A DNA stretch of 64,000 nucleotides, taken from NCBI GenBank assembly GCA_025766275.1, contig JAFKAC010000035.1:124001-188000 (forward strand). The letters are read 5' to 3'. Below the pieces are notes generated by a model that was not told the origin of the DNA, did not search any database, and saw only the letters and a list, made by a program, of their open reading frames with translations. This DNA is from Lactarius indigo. Taxonomy: Eukaryota > Basidiomycota > Agaricomycetes > Russulales > Russulaceae. The translations under genes were made by a program, and so were the position numbers. Shown here piece by piece: positions 47,298 to 59,893 of this stretch; the first letter of the stretch is position 1; every line of letters starts with the position of its first letter.

Positions 47298-50200
47298 ATG
47301 TCGCAGACGCCCCCCACAGCTTCCTCTTCTTCCAATTTACAAGCCATCTTCTGCGCTTCCCTCGACAATTACAAAAAGAAGACGAGGAAAGATCTTCTTG
47401 CGCATCCGTTGATGGCCCAGTTGCAGACCTGCAACTCCCCCACTGACATCCTGGCCATCCTCCGCACTCAAGTCCAACAGTTTCAGCAATCTACATCCTG
47501 CGATGACAGGTTGACGAGGTGGTTGAATCCGACTGTCAATGTCCTTTATGCCTTTTCCGCGGCGTTTGGGGAGGGCGTCGGATTGGTGAGTCCCATTCCG
47601 GCGATCCCTCTACGATCTAATCTCTGATATCATATTTCTAGGTGTTCTCACCGGCGAAAGTCATCTTCGCTGGTGCCGGAGTCCTTCTCCAGGTAGCTAT
47701 TATCCTCGATCTCGCCCACCCAAATTGTTCTGATACGGAACCTACACAGGCGGCAAAGGATGTCGTTGCGAGCCAAGATGCGCTCATCGATATCTTCGAG
47801 CGGATAGAAGGCTTCTTCAGGCGGCTGGAGGAGTATAGTGCAGTGCCGACGACGGAGGCGATGAAGGACATCATCGTGAAGATAATGGTCGAGGTTCTTG
47901 GAATTTTTGGGATCGTGACGAAAGAGATAAAGCAGGGGAAAGCGAGTGAGTTGATCCCAGATGATATACGTCGCTTATGGCTGATAGATATTCAGAGAGA
48001 TATCTGAAGAAACTGATTGGAAGGAGGGACATCGAGGACGCGCTGGGAAGATTGGACAGATTGACACAGCAGGAGGCCCAGATGGCAACTGTGCAAGTTC
48101 TGAAAGTCGCACACGATGTCAAGGACGGAGTAGAAACTGTCGGCGACAAGGTCAACGTGGCTATCGAGGGTACGTTCGGCACTTTAGCTAGTCACAAGCG
48201 CCGTCGTAAACTCACATACGTCAAGACGGCAAGGTGATCAAAGCGATGACGTTGGAAACGAAAGCTCTGGTGCAACAGGCAGCAAACAATATCGACGAAG
48301 AAAAGCGTCCGTGGTCCTTTAGCCCCGCCACTCTTGCTTGCTGAGACTGAAATCCCTGTAGGGAGCCGGATACGGACGAAGCACCGGGCGTGGCTGTCTC
48401 CGCCAGACCCATCTACTAATCAAAACCTCGCATCCGCGATTCAACATCAAGGCACCGCGACATGGTTCTTCCACGGAAATATATTTATGCAATGGAAGTC
48501 CAAGTCGACCACATCCCTGTTATGGATCCACGGCAAACGTGCGTCCTTCTTTCCCATTACATATTCCCAGATCCTGATCACGTCTCACGTTGGTAGCGGG
48601 CTCAGGGAAGAGTATCCTTTGGTTCGTCGTCATTTGTCGCATTCAACCCTCAGCAACTTACAACGATAACTAGCTCCGCAATCATCAAAGACATAATGAC
48701 ATTGCGGGAGGCTGGGCTGGCGTCGATGGCGTATTTCTATTTCGATTTCAAGGACGCCAATAAACAAAACATCCGCAACTTACTTCCTTCCCTTCTCACA
48801 CAACTCTCCGCTCGTTCTGGCAGCTGTTCCGAGATACTCTCCCGTGTTTATAAGGCACACGATGACGGCGCGCATAAGCCCAGCACCAGCACGCTGATTG
48901 GGTGTCTTAAAGAGATGCTCGCGCTACCTGGCCGAGGCCTAATCTACATCATCTTGGACGCGCTAGACGAATGCCCCAACACCTCTGGAGTTCCACCTGA
49001 CCGCAAACAGGTCCTTGATCTCATAAAGGACCTTGTCGGCCTCCGGCTGTCAGATTTCCATATATGTATTACCAGCCGTCCGGAGGACGACATCCGGGCC
49101 GCGCTTGAGCCGCAAGCGTTTCACCCAGTGTCGATTCACGAGGAGAGTGGACAAAAGAAGGATATTGAAAATTATATAAAATCTGTGGTGTACGCAGAGT
49201 CAGATACGGCAATGAAGAGATGGAGGGAGAAGGACAAAGAGCTGGTTATCGGGACGCTCACGGATAGAGCCGATGGAATGTAAGCGTGTTCAAGGATGGT
49301 GATGACGGTTGCTGACTATATGACAGGTTCCGGTGGGTTTTCTGTCAACTGGAAGTGCTGCAACATTGCCTCCCGCAAAGCATCCGGCGAACGCTGAACG
49401 AATTGCCGAAATCATTGGACGAGACATATGAGCGGGTGCTGAGGGAGATCGGGATGGCCAACCGAGACCACGCTCGTCGTCTCTTACAATGTCTCACCGC
49501 GGCCGCTCGACTGCTGCGTGTCGAGGAGCTGGCAGAAATACTTGTGCTTGATTTTGAAGATGCCGAAGGAGCGACGCCGAAATTGAAAGAGCAGTGGTGA
49601 TGGGAAAGTCGACAACGAGCTGTGCTATCTACATGCTCAAGCTTGATCACCGAAGTCAATGATGGTGGTTCGCGGGTGATCCAGTTTACGCATTTTTCGG
49701 TGAAGGAATTCTTGACTTCCAACCGGCTTGCGAATTCTAAAGGAGACGCTTCGTACTTTCATATCACACCTGAAGCTGCACACACGACTCTCGCGCAAGC
49801 TTGCTTGGGAACGCTACTCCAGTTGGACGTCAGCACCGGCAATTGGCATGTCGAAGATAGGTTTCCGTTAGCGAGATATGCCAGTCAACATTGGGTGAAG
49901 CATGCGCAATTCGGAAAAGTGTCTTCACGCATTGAAGATGGGATGCGACTTCTTTTTGACTCCACCAAGCCACATTTTTCCGCGTGGCTCGAGTTGTACG
50001 ACATCGACGATCGCTGGGAAAACTTCGGAGATCGCCCCGAAGATCATGGATCTCCACTGTATTATGCTTCTTTGTGCGGGTTCCATGACCTTGCAGCGCA
50101 CATCATCGTTGAGCATCCCGAGCAAGTACATGCAAGGGGTGGTGAAAATCACAGTCCACTGGTGGCGGCATTATATCAGAGACACTTCAAGGTAGCAGAG

Positions 50201-50893
50201 CTATTATACCGGCATGGCGCAGCCGTGGATGTTATCGACGACATGGTCGATCGAACTCCACTACATGCTGCGTCGGCGGGTGGACATATCGATATTGCGA
50301 AGTGGCTACTCGACCATGGCGCAGAAACAAATTCGCGGCAAAGCGATCTCCAGACTCCAATTCATTTAGCTGTAATTTATGAATGGGTAGAGGTTGTTCG
50401 GATGCTACTGGGGCACAACGTACGCGTCAACGCTGCGGACGTCCAAGGCCGTACACCATTGCATTGGACATCGATGGGGGGTCACGTGGAGATCACGGGG
50501 TTACTACTCGAACATGGCGCGGAAATCAGCGCACAAGATGAGGAATACTCGACGCCATTACATCTAGCATCACGTTATGGGGGGCTTGAGGCTGCACGTC
50601 TTCTGCTTGACCATGGTGCGAACGCGGAGGCCAAGAAGATGGACGGAAGGACACCATTGCACGAGGCGTCGTTCGAAGGCGAAAGAGATATTGTACATCT
50701 GTTGCTCGACCACGGTGCAAACGCAAATGCCTCGGATAACGACGGATGGACACCGTCGCACCTAGCGTCATCCGAATACAAATCAGAGATCGTGCGCTTG
50801 CTGCTCGACCGTGGCGCGAGTGCAGATGCCATGGAAAAACCCCATTCCAGGTGGCATCAGGAAATGAAAAGGACGCGATCCTACAGGTATTGA
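47298..50893 (+). pseudogene. NLR-B: Goodbye-NACHT-ankyrin gene with premature TGA
   Basis: Same nine-exon structure as NLR-A and C: 47298-47585, 47642-47692, 47750-47945, 47996-48169, 48226-48306, 48362-48538, 48597-48621, 48674-49279, 49327-50893. Walker A GKPGSGKS and Walker B IILDALDECPN are intact. A TGA at 49598-49600 (codon 624), where A and C have an arginine codon, ends the protein after the NACHT and winged-helix start. The frame then stays open through eight ankyrin repeats. Near 50830 a 10-bp deletion relative to NLR-C shifts the last repeat to another frame. If transcribed it would give a 623-residue Goodbye-NACHT protein without ankyrin repeats; calling it dead or a truncated regulator cannot be decided here. 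Confidence 0.82.
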
Positions 50894-51465
50894 TCGAGCA
50901 CGGCGGATAAATAGAAAGAGTGCTATAGATTGTTCCAAATATGTATGTCAGGTTGGAACGATGTACTGAGAACGGGAAATTAACATTTGTAAGTTCTGCA
51001 TTGTGCAGAGGCCTGAGCGAACCGGTTGTGACACTTCGCACGGATCGCGCCACCCTAAACTCCTGGCTAAACTCAAGACATGACCGAATTGTTTGGGTGG
51101 TGTTGCAACCCCCAGGCTAGACAACACGATGAGAAGTATGGTAGTATTGAGGTATCACAACCTCATACGGCCGAGGGCTAAATGTATACGAGTCTCATAA
51201 AAAAACTGTACCGTAGAACTGCTATAGAACGGGTGTCTACAACTTCACAAAGACACATGCGCTATGTGCATATACACGATCAGTGTATCGTCTCTGCCTG
51301 CGTCTTGCGTCTCTGTGAGACTCCGTGACTCAGAGAGAAACAGGGGAAAACTGAGTTGCTGCGTTCCAGAACCCGGAACGAAAGATCTGCGTCGGACACC
51401 GGGGTTCTCACTTTTGGCTCGTACTGCAAGCCACGATTTCGAGGGGTGCAGTCACACAAGTCAGT
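50894..51465. other. Intergenic between NLR-B and F-box-B
   Basis: Non-coding by eye. Largely matches 59322-59893 after NLR-C, so this spacer belongs to the repeated unit. Confidence 0.55.
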
Positions 51466-52985
51466 ATGACCACCCCCCTCCCTCACGAAGTTCTAACAGC
51501 CATTTTCGAAGAGGCCAACGATGTCCGTCGCGACCTATCCCACGTGCGGTCCTCCTGCCGTGCTTTCTGGGCCACCGCTGTGCCTTTTGCATTCCGCATC
51601 CTTTCTGTGCTTGCCACCAGAGGAAGCGCCAGAAATCTAGGACAGCTCTTCGATGTCCTGGATATCGCCACCCATGTCAGGGAGGTCTCTTATCTCGACA
51701 CAGGTGGTGATAGGAAGGGAAGGGCGCGCTGAATCATGGTGTGTTTTTCCCGTCATCATCTTATAAACTAAATCACATCTTGTACGCTAACCTGCAGTGG
51801 TGGGTCACGCCAGTCGGAGCTAACGCCATCCGTGAACTGGCCAGTTCATTTTCTCGCATTAATCAGTTTCCCAGCTCAAGACCATTAAATTGATGTTCTA
51901 CCGCTCTACAATAATCGGCTTGGTTCCGACAGGCAGGGTCGCCTCGCTGTCTAGGCACCCATCCTCCGCGCTCTCGAAGCTAGCTTCAGCATCCGTTCAC
52001 CACCCAGGCTGACATTCCTCTCCCTGGACAACCTGCGCATTTGGGACCTTTCTCCGCTCAAATCTCACTCATTCCAGACTGTTCTGGCGACCCTGCAGCG
52101 CCTCATGCTGTCAGTGCTCTCAGACCGCGCTCTTGATGCATATGTATTTAATGCCCAGGTACCATCTGCCCTCGCATGTTCCTCTCCGCGATTCAGCATA
52201 CCCTCACGAAGCTCACCGTGCACAGCAACGCACCTATTGGCACCTCATCTGGGCTATCCCTCCCTAGGCTGTACTTTCTGCTCCTCTATGCGCTCTCCCT
52301 CTGCAAGCTCGTCTTCCAGCTGTCCATCAGGGTCCAGCCTTTCGTCCTGCAACACGCGGCCACCCTCGCGTTGCGTGCAAGCTGTCCGTCCAATCTCGGC
52401 CAGCAACACAGAGAAAGTGCGCACCATTCTTCTCCATCTTACTCAGCGACCTGGGCCCTGCTTCGTTCCACTCATTCCCCGCCGCATGACCCCTATCACG
52501 AAGACGTGACGATGGCAACTGGGCCCAGACTCTCGTTGCCCCGTGTAGCTGGCGAATTTCACCGTCCCATCCACCGCATTGGAGCAGGCACCTGCCAGGA
52601 CTGGCAAGGCGAAGGAACAGCTGTAGTAGGTTTACGTCCACTTCGCTCGAACTTGATGCACACGACCCGGTTGGGTGTCGCAGCCGGCCGGCCGAGGAGG
52701 ACGGGCGCAGGCGTGACGTGGACAAAGCGGTCCTGGGGGGTCCGTGTTGGGCCGTGCTCAAAAAGATCGGTACGTGCCTTCAGTACCTTCTCTCTCACAT
52801 ACCCGGCTGAAGCACCTTCGAGTCCTTGCTACAACCCCAACACTGCCGTCTCCGTGGGTTGCTACCAACACACGAATATTCTCTGGCACCAGTGTACCCC
52901 TCCGCCTTCTCATGGCGTCAAGCTGAGCACGGCCCGGGGACACAGGCAGTCGCATTGTATCAATTGGAAGTGGTGCAGTTGAGTA
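51466..52985 (+). pseudogene. F-box protein gene, unit B, frame-broken
   Basis: ATG at 51466: MTTPLPHEVLTAIFEEANDVRRDLSHV with ATAVPFAFRILSVL fits an F-box-like domain of mushroom proteins. The product would be the substrate-recruiting part of an SCF ubiquitin ligase. Downstream, leucine-rich pieces of the same protein are visible in different frames (VTPVGANAIRELASSFSRI; LTFLSLDNLRIWDLSPL; LATLQRLMLSVLSDRALDAYVF; AIQHTLTKLTVHSN; SLPRLYFLLLYALSLCKLVF). I could not join them with plausible introns only, since stops and shifts intervene, so I treat it as decayed. Confidence 0.6.
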
Positions 52986-53399
52986 ATGTCTCCCGATGTG
53001 ATCTATTTACCTTCGATGGGAAATACCAGTCAGTCTATGCTATTTTCTTATATCTACTTGCTGTAAGGTTTTGTCGTGATCTGATTTGACCAATAGTACA
53101 GCTCTTCTCAGACAACAGAGGAGCTAGGCGCGCGGTTCGAGAGAGTTTAAACAAGTTTATAAGTTGCCGAGTACATGTCGTATGTTACGTACACGGTGTG
53201 GGTACGTATATGAGCTTAATGACGGGACTATAGACAGCGACTGTACAATGCGAGGATACCTGGTTATTACGAAAAAAAGAGGGACCGCCTGGATGGAGAC
53301 CCGCACCCTTATCTCCAAAGAAAAAAAGGTTAAATCGCAAAGAGTGTGGCGATCGGATAGGAGAGATATGCACGCAAGGAAAATATCCAAAAGATAAAA

Positions 53400-54720
53400 G
53401 AAAAATGAGCACGCGTGAATTCAGTTCACGCGTAGCTATTCTCCCCGCTCGGGTTCCCAATGTGCCTCTGAAGGAAAGACGACGGAAGGTAATGCCGATC
53501 CCAGCGGAGATCTCATCCATAGTACCAGCCGCAACGAGCTTCCGTCAGCCTCTGCAGCCTCGGTCGGCAGAGAAGCCTGCAGGCGGAGCGTTCGAAGCGC
53601 CTGCACGTTTGACAATAGCGAACTGACCTGCTTGTACAGCACTTGAAGGGAGACCTAGTGCTGATTATAACCAATGCTGCTGAGTGGGCCAGCTGACGCG
53701 TACCTCATCTGAAGTGCGGTCAAGACTCAGCTCGAGTACCTCGAGCCCCGCGTCCGTATTTTCCTGCGCGCCCAATAACCGCCCGCGTGTATGCACGCCC
53801 ACATCGGGTGCGAGAACGAGAACGAGCTCCCTCAGTGAGCCACCAAGCGCGGAAAATAAAGCCGCGGGGCACAGACCATCGTTCAGCGCGCTTGCGATAC
53901 GAAGCGCCACGCGGTGCAGCAGGCGGAAATATGTGAGTGCGGCCGCGAGGCCGGGGCTACTATCGAGCACCGAAAAGGTGCGGAGCAGCGGCGGGTGGGA
54001 CGTCGTGTGCTGAAGGGGGCACGACAACGAAGTGGGGTAGTGAGACGTTCGTGAGACGTGCGCAGGCTCGCGCGGCAAGAAAGTCGTCGAGGAACGCATA
54101 GGGGAGCTGTCAGTGAGTAGCATCAGGTGCGTAAGTGTGCCTGGCGCCGCGGCGAGCAGCTCTGCATCGAAGGCTGGCAGCATCAGGACCAAGAGAAAGT
54201 GCATTGAGCAGAGCGCCACGGCCAGCGGGAGCACGAAGGGCGGGCCGTGCGCAGGCGGGTAGGCGCGCAGCGCGGGGGTCATCACGAGTGCCGGGAGGTG
54301 AGGTACACCAGCTTACCGCGCGACGCACGCATCGGCATTGTCAGCAGAGAAATCGTGCGTGCGTGCGTGGGGAGCGTTTGGAAGGGGGACCAGGAGTTGA
54401 GCGGGATGGTTTTAGTCGGTATGCTCGGGAATATCTCGGACACGCGTGGGAAGGATTGTAGGACGGGAAAGTCGATGCAGGCCATGTCCAGCTCGGATAT
54501 AATGGTGCCACGTCGGCCGAGGCCGCTGGTACGGCGAATATCTGGGGATGAAAGCAATGGCAAGCAGCCAGGAGAGTGGGGCCACGGGACACTGGAGATG
54601 TAGGAAATGACCTTGGAGGAGCGTCCTCGTCCCCTGGGAAAATGCGACATGGAAGAAGTGGTTTCCCGCCAGCGTAGGGATACCGAGATGGGGGACTGAG
54701 ATGTCGAAGAGATGATGGAT
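53400..54720 (-). pseudogene. F-box/LRR-like gene, unit C
   Basis: Minus strand, divergent from NLR-C. The longest clean piece (54285-53665, 206 codons) is leucine-rich with LTHLMLLTDSSP, VLDSSPGLAAALTYFRLLHRV, LFSALGGSLRELVLVLAPDVG and LEVLELSLDRTSDEVRVSW, as in mushroom F-box/LRR proteins. A last part with LSNVQALRTLRLQASLPTEA and ISAGIGITFRRLSFRG follows after a break near 53650. 5' pieces lie up to about 54720. No clear F-box was found at the start. It may have introns, or be decayed. Confidence 0.5.
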
Positions 54721-55699
54721 GACGGTGAGTGCGCGAGACTGGGCGTGTCTTGATGTCGTAATTTTGGGACTGCTTGAACCTACGTGAAGGACCGTATAGG
54801 GCAAGGAGTCGTCGGGGGGGAGACTGGCTGGCTGGAAGTAAGGCCACCAAAGTAGAATATGAACGGGTATTTTGGAGCCGAAAATAGAAGATCTGCGGAG
54901 GTGGCATTCTCGTCGATCTTGGTTCTTCGATTCTAATTCCGTCCGCGTCTTGACGATCTTCGCGTCTCACCTTCGACAAAGACATTCCCGGGTTAGGCAA
55001 ACTAAAAAGGTTAGTTTGCGCTCCCTTCATACAGCGTTCAGCACGAGCTGCGCTGTACTGGGAATAAGACATCACCTCCTTCCAGACGGAATAAATTGGC
55101 AAACGGCGAGAAAAAACACGGCAAATGATACGAACGTGTTGAAGATTCAAGCTCAAGGGTTGGTGTGGTGCTGGACCGCTGGACGGGAAGGGGACCGGCG
55201 CGGGGTAGAGGGAAACAAAGGTCGAATTGTACTAGCTCTTGTGCATGGTAATAGGTAGTCATCTGAGCTGAAAGACCCCATAGAAACTGGACGGAAGCAC
55301 GATGTTTTCTAGAGGGATGCCGTCCTGTTCGTTCGAAGATGACAGGGACGGCGCGAACACGTGACTATCTACTATCAGCATAAGTGCAACCAACCATCCC
55401 GATGCCCCGAAATTCCGGTCACCATGCCTGTTTACTCCGACCTGGAACCATGGGACTCGTTACTGCACTCAGTTTCCCTCCGAGGTAGCAAATAAAAAGG
55501 CTGACCTCCACCCCACTGCTTTTGAAAACATTGCCGGCCCGTTTACGCGTTGAGGCTGTGCCAAGGGCTGTGCGGGGGTTACCTGCCAAACCTTGTGCCA
55601 AACTATTCAGGCGTTCCCACTCAGCCACTTCCCACTATCAGCCCCAGACTCCTAGTATCGTCGCAGTACCCCCATACGCCTCTCCTCGTTACTGTTGCC
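54721..55699. other. Divergent intergenic region, unit C
   Basis: Contains the conserved block near 54890-54990 and the CACGTG block at 55350-55395. No coding region recognised. Confidence 0.5.
55350..55395 (+). promoter_or_regulatory. Conserved CACGTG promoter block of NLR-C
   Basis: CACGTG at 55358-55363, 342 bp upstream of the ATG. The CATATG part is shortened here compared with the other units. Confidence 0.5.
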
Positions 55700-58600
55700 A
55701 TGTCCGTAGCCTCCTCTTCTTCCAGTTTACAGGCCATCTTCTGTGCTTCTCTGGACACTTATAGAAAGAAGACGAAGAATGACCTTCTCGCGCATCCGTT
55801 GATGGTCCAGTTGCAGACCTGCAGCTCCCCCACCGACATCCTTGCCGTCCTCCGCGCTCAAGTACAACAGTTCGAACAATCTACATCCGGCGATGACAAG
55901 CTGACAAGGTGGTTGAATCCAACTGTCAACGTGCTTTATGCCTTTTCGGCGGCGCTTGGCGAGGGCCTCGGACTGGTGAGCGCCATTTCGACGATCCCTC
56001 TATGGTCTACCCTCTGATACCAAATTTCTAGGTGTTCGAGCCGGCGAAAGTCATCTTCGCCGGTGCCGGAGTCCTTCTCCAGGTAACTATTATCCTGGAC
56101 CTCGCTCGCTCGAACTGTTCTAATACGGAACCTACACAGGCAGCAAAAGATGTCGTTGCGAGCCAAGATGCGCTCATCAATATCTTCGAGCGCATCGAAG
56201 GTTTCTTCAGGCGGATGGAGGAGTATAGTTCGGTGCCGACGACGGAGGCGATGAAGGACATCATCGTGAAGATAATGGTCGAGGTTCTTGGAATATTTGG
56301 GATCGTGACGAAGGAGATGAAGCAGGGACGAGCGAGTGAGTCGATCCCTGATGCTATACTTCTCGTCGCTGATAGATATCCAGAGAGATATCTGAAGAAA
56401 CTGATTGGAAGGAGGGACATCGAGGACGCGCTGGGAAGATTGGATAGATTGACACAGCAGGAGGCCCAGATGGCGATTGTGCAAGTCCTGAAAGTCGCAC
56501 ATGATGTCAAGGATGGGGTACAAACCGTCGGCGAGCAAGTACAGGGCGTCGGTGACAACGTCAACCTGGCTGTTGAAGGTGCGTTCATCACGTTAACTAC
56601 TACCAAATGTAAACCCATATATGGCTAGATGGCAAGGTAATCAAAGCGACGACATTGGAAACGAACGCTCTAGTACAACAGGCAGCAAACTATATGGATG
56701 AAGAACAGCGTCCGTGGTCCTTTAGCCCCACCACTTTTGCTTGCTGACTGAAGCCCCACTGCAGGGAGCCGGATACGGACGAAGCACCGAAAGTGGCTGT
56801 CTCCGCCAGACCCATCCACTAATCAAAACCTCGCATCCAACATTCAACATCAAGGCACCGCAACATGGTTCTTCCAAGGAAGTATATTCTTCGAATGGAA
56901 GTCCAAGTCGACCACATCCCTATTATGGATCCATGGGAAACGTGCGCGCTTCTGTCCCTTTACATATTCCAGATCCTGATCGCGTCTAATGATGGTAGCT
57001 GGCTCAGGGAAGAGTATCCTTTGGTTCGTTGTCATTTGTCGCGTTCCCGCTCAGCAACTTACAATGCCAACTAGCTCCGCAATCATCCAAGACATCACTG
57101 CGTTGCGGGAGGCTGGACAGGCGTCGATGGCGTATTTCTATTTCGATTTCAAGGACACCGATAAACAAAACATCCGCAACTTGCTTCCCTCGCTTCTTAC
57201 ACAGCTCTCCGCTCGTTCCGACAGCCGTTGCAACATACTCTCCCGTGTTTATAAGGCACACGACGACGGCGCGCATAAGCCCAGCATCAACACGCTGATT
57301 GGATGTCTTAAAGAGATGCTCACGCTACCTGGCCAAGGCCCAATCTACATCATCTTGGACGCGCTAGACGAATGCCCCAATACCACTGGAATTCCACCCG
57401 CCCGCAAACAGGTCCTTGATCTCATAAAGGACCTTGTCGGCCTCCGGCTGTCAGATTTTCATATATGTATTACCAGCCGTCCGGAGGACGACATCCGGGC
57501 CGCACTTGAGCCGCAAGCATTTCACCCAATGTCGATTCACGAAGAGAGTGGACAAAAGAAGGATATTGAAGACTATATCCGATCTGTGGTGTACACGGAC
57601 TCAGATACGGCGATGAGGAGATGGAGGGAGAAGGACAGAGAACTTGTTATCGAGACGCTCACGGATAGAGCCGATGGAATGTAAGCATGTTCAAGGATGG
57701 CGATGACGGTTGCTGAGTATATGGCAGGTTCCGGTGGGTCTTCTGTCAACTAGAAGTGTTGCAACATTGCCTTCCGCAAAGCATCCGGCGAACGCTGAAC
57801 GAATTGCCGAAATCATTGGACGAGACATATGAGCGGGTGTTGAAGGAAATCGGGATGGCCAACCGAGACCACGCTCATCGTCTGTTACAATGTCTCGCCG
57901 CAGCCGCTCGGCCGCTGCGTCTCGAGGAGCTCGCAGAAATACTCGCGTTTGACTTTGAAGTGGCCGAAGGAGCGACGCCGAAGCTGAAGGAGGACTGGAG
58001 ATGGGAGGACCGACACCGAGCTGTGCTATCCACGTGCTCAAGTTTGATCACCGAAGTCGACGATGGCGATTCGCGGGTGATCCAGTTTACGCATTTTTCG
58101 GTGAAGGAATTCTTGACTTCCGATCGGCTTTCGACTTCTAAAGGAGACGCTTCGTACTTTCATATCATTCCCGATTCCGCACACACGACTCTCGCACAGG
58201 CTTGCTTGGGAACTCTACTCCAGTTGGACGGCAGCGCCGGCAAGAGGCAGGTCAAAGATAAATTTCCGTTGGCCAGATATGCCAGCCGTCATTGGGTGGA
58301 GCATGCGCGGTTCGAGAAGGTGTATTCACGCATAGAATATGGGATGCGACTCCTTTTTGACTCAACCAAGCCACATTTTTACGCGTGGCTCGAGTTCGAC
58401 AACATCGACGATCTCTGGCTAAACTTCGGAGGTCGCACCAAAAATCGTGGATCTCCACTGTATTATGCTTCGTTGTGTGGGTTTCATGACCTGGCAGCGC
58501 AGATCATCGCCAAACATCCAGAGCAAGTCAATGCGAGGGGTGGTTACAATCACAGTCCACTGGTGGCGGCATTGTACAAGAGGCACTTCAAGATAGCAGA

Positions 58601-59321
58601 GCTATTACACCGGCATGGCGCAGCTGTGGATGTTACCGAGAACATACTTGATCGGACTCCACTATATGCTGCGTCGTTGGGTGGACGTATCGATGTCGCG
58701 CGGTGGCTACTCGACCATGGTGCAGATGCGAATTCCCAGCAAAACGATCTTCGCACTCCAATTCATGTAGCCGCAGCTCATGGACGCCTAGAGATTGTTC
58801 GGATGCTCCTGGGGCACAACGCACGCGTCAACACTGCGGACGACGATGGCCGTACTCCATTGCACGACGCATTGATTGGTGGTTGCGTGGAGATCGCGGG
58901 CCTATTACTCGAACATGGCGCGGAAATCAGCGCACAAGATAATGAACACTCCACGCCATTACATCTAGCATCACGTTATGGGACGCTCGAGGCTGCACGT
59001 CTGCTGCTTGACCGTGGCGCGAACGTGGAGGCCAAGGAGAATGACGGAAGGACCCCATTGCACGAGGCGTCGTCCCGAGGCGGAAGACAAACTGTACGCC
59101 TGCTGCTCGACCACGGTGCAAACGCAAATGCCGAGGATAACAACGGATGGACCCCGTTGCACGTAGCGTCATCCGAAGGCGAAACAGAGACCGTGCGCTT
59201 GCTGCTCGAGCGTGGCGCGAGTGCAGATGCTAAGGACAACGAAGGGAAAACCCCATTCCAGGTCGCGTCAGGAAATGAAAAGGACGCAGTCCTACAGGTA
59301 TTGATGGAGCGCGGTGGATAA
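55700..59321 (+). CDS. NLR-C: Goodbye-NACHT-ankyrin STAND protein (about 1066 aa)
   Basis: Nine exons: 55700-55975, 56032-56082, 56140-56335, 56384-56578, 56629-56709, 56765-56941, 56999-57023, 57075-57680, 57728-59321. The sum is 3201 nt, exactly 1067 codons, with no internal stop. The Goodbye-like N-terminus (LLAHPLMVQLQTC, LNPTVNVLYAFS, IFERIEGFFRRM) lies within 1-215. Walker A GKPGSGKS at 324-331 is split by introns before and after a 25-nt exon. Walker B IILDALDECPN is near 425-435, then LVIETLTDRADGMFRWVF and FTHFSVKEFL. Ankyrin repeats from about 777: nine, ending KTPFQVAS...VLQVLMERGG. Likely an intact intracellular receptor; ligand unknown. Confidence 0.9.
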
Positions 59322-59893
59322 ATAGAAAAGGCGCTATATGTTGTTCTAGATACGTATGTCAAGTTGTAACGATATGCTGCGAACGGGAAACGATTTGTGA
59401 GAAGTTCCGCGTTGTGCAGAGGCCTGCGCGAACCGGTTGCGACACTTCATTGCGACACTTCATATGGATCGCATCACCTAGACTCAAGACATGATCGAAT
59501 GACCAAGTTGTTTGGGTAGTGTTGCGACCCCCAGAGCTTGACAACACGATGAGAAGTATAGTAGTATTGAGGTATCACAATCTCATACAGCTGAAGTCTA
59601 AATGTATGCGAGTCTCAAAAAAAGCTGTCCGATAGAACTGCCATAGAACGGGTGTCGACAGTTTCACAAAGGCACATGCGCTATATGAATATACACGATC
59701 AGTCTATCGTCTCTGCTTGCATCTTGCGTCTTTGCGAGTCTCTGCCAGTGTGACTCAAAAAGAGAAACAGGAGAAAATTCAGTTGCTGCGTTCCAGACGC
59801 CGGAACGGCGGAAAACTTGCGCCGGACACTGGTTCTCACTTTTGGCTCGTACCGCAAGCCACGATTTCGAGGGGTGTAGTCACACCAGTCAGT
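59322..59893. other. Intergenic between NLR-C and F-box-C
   Basis: Non-coding spacer matching 50894-51465. Confidence 0.55.
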
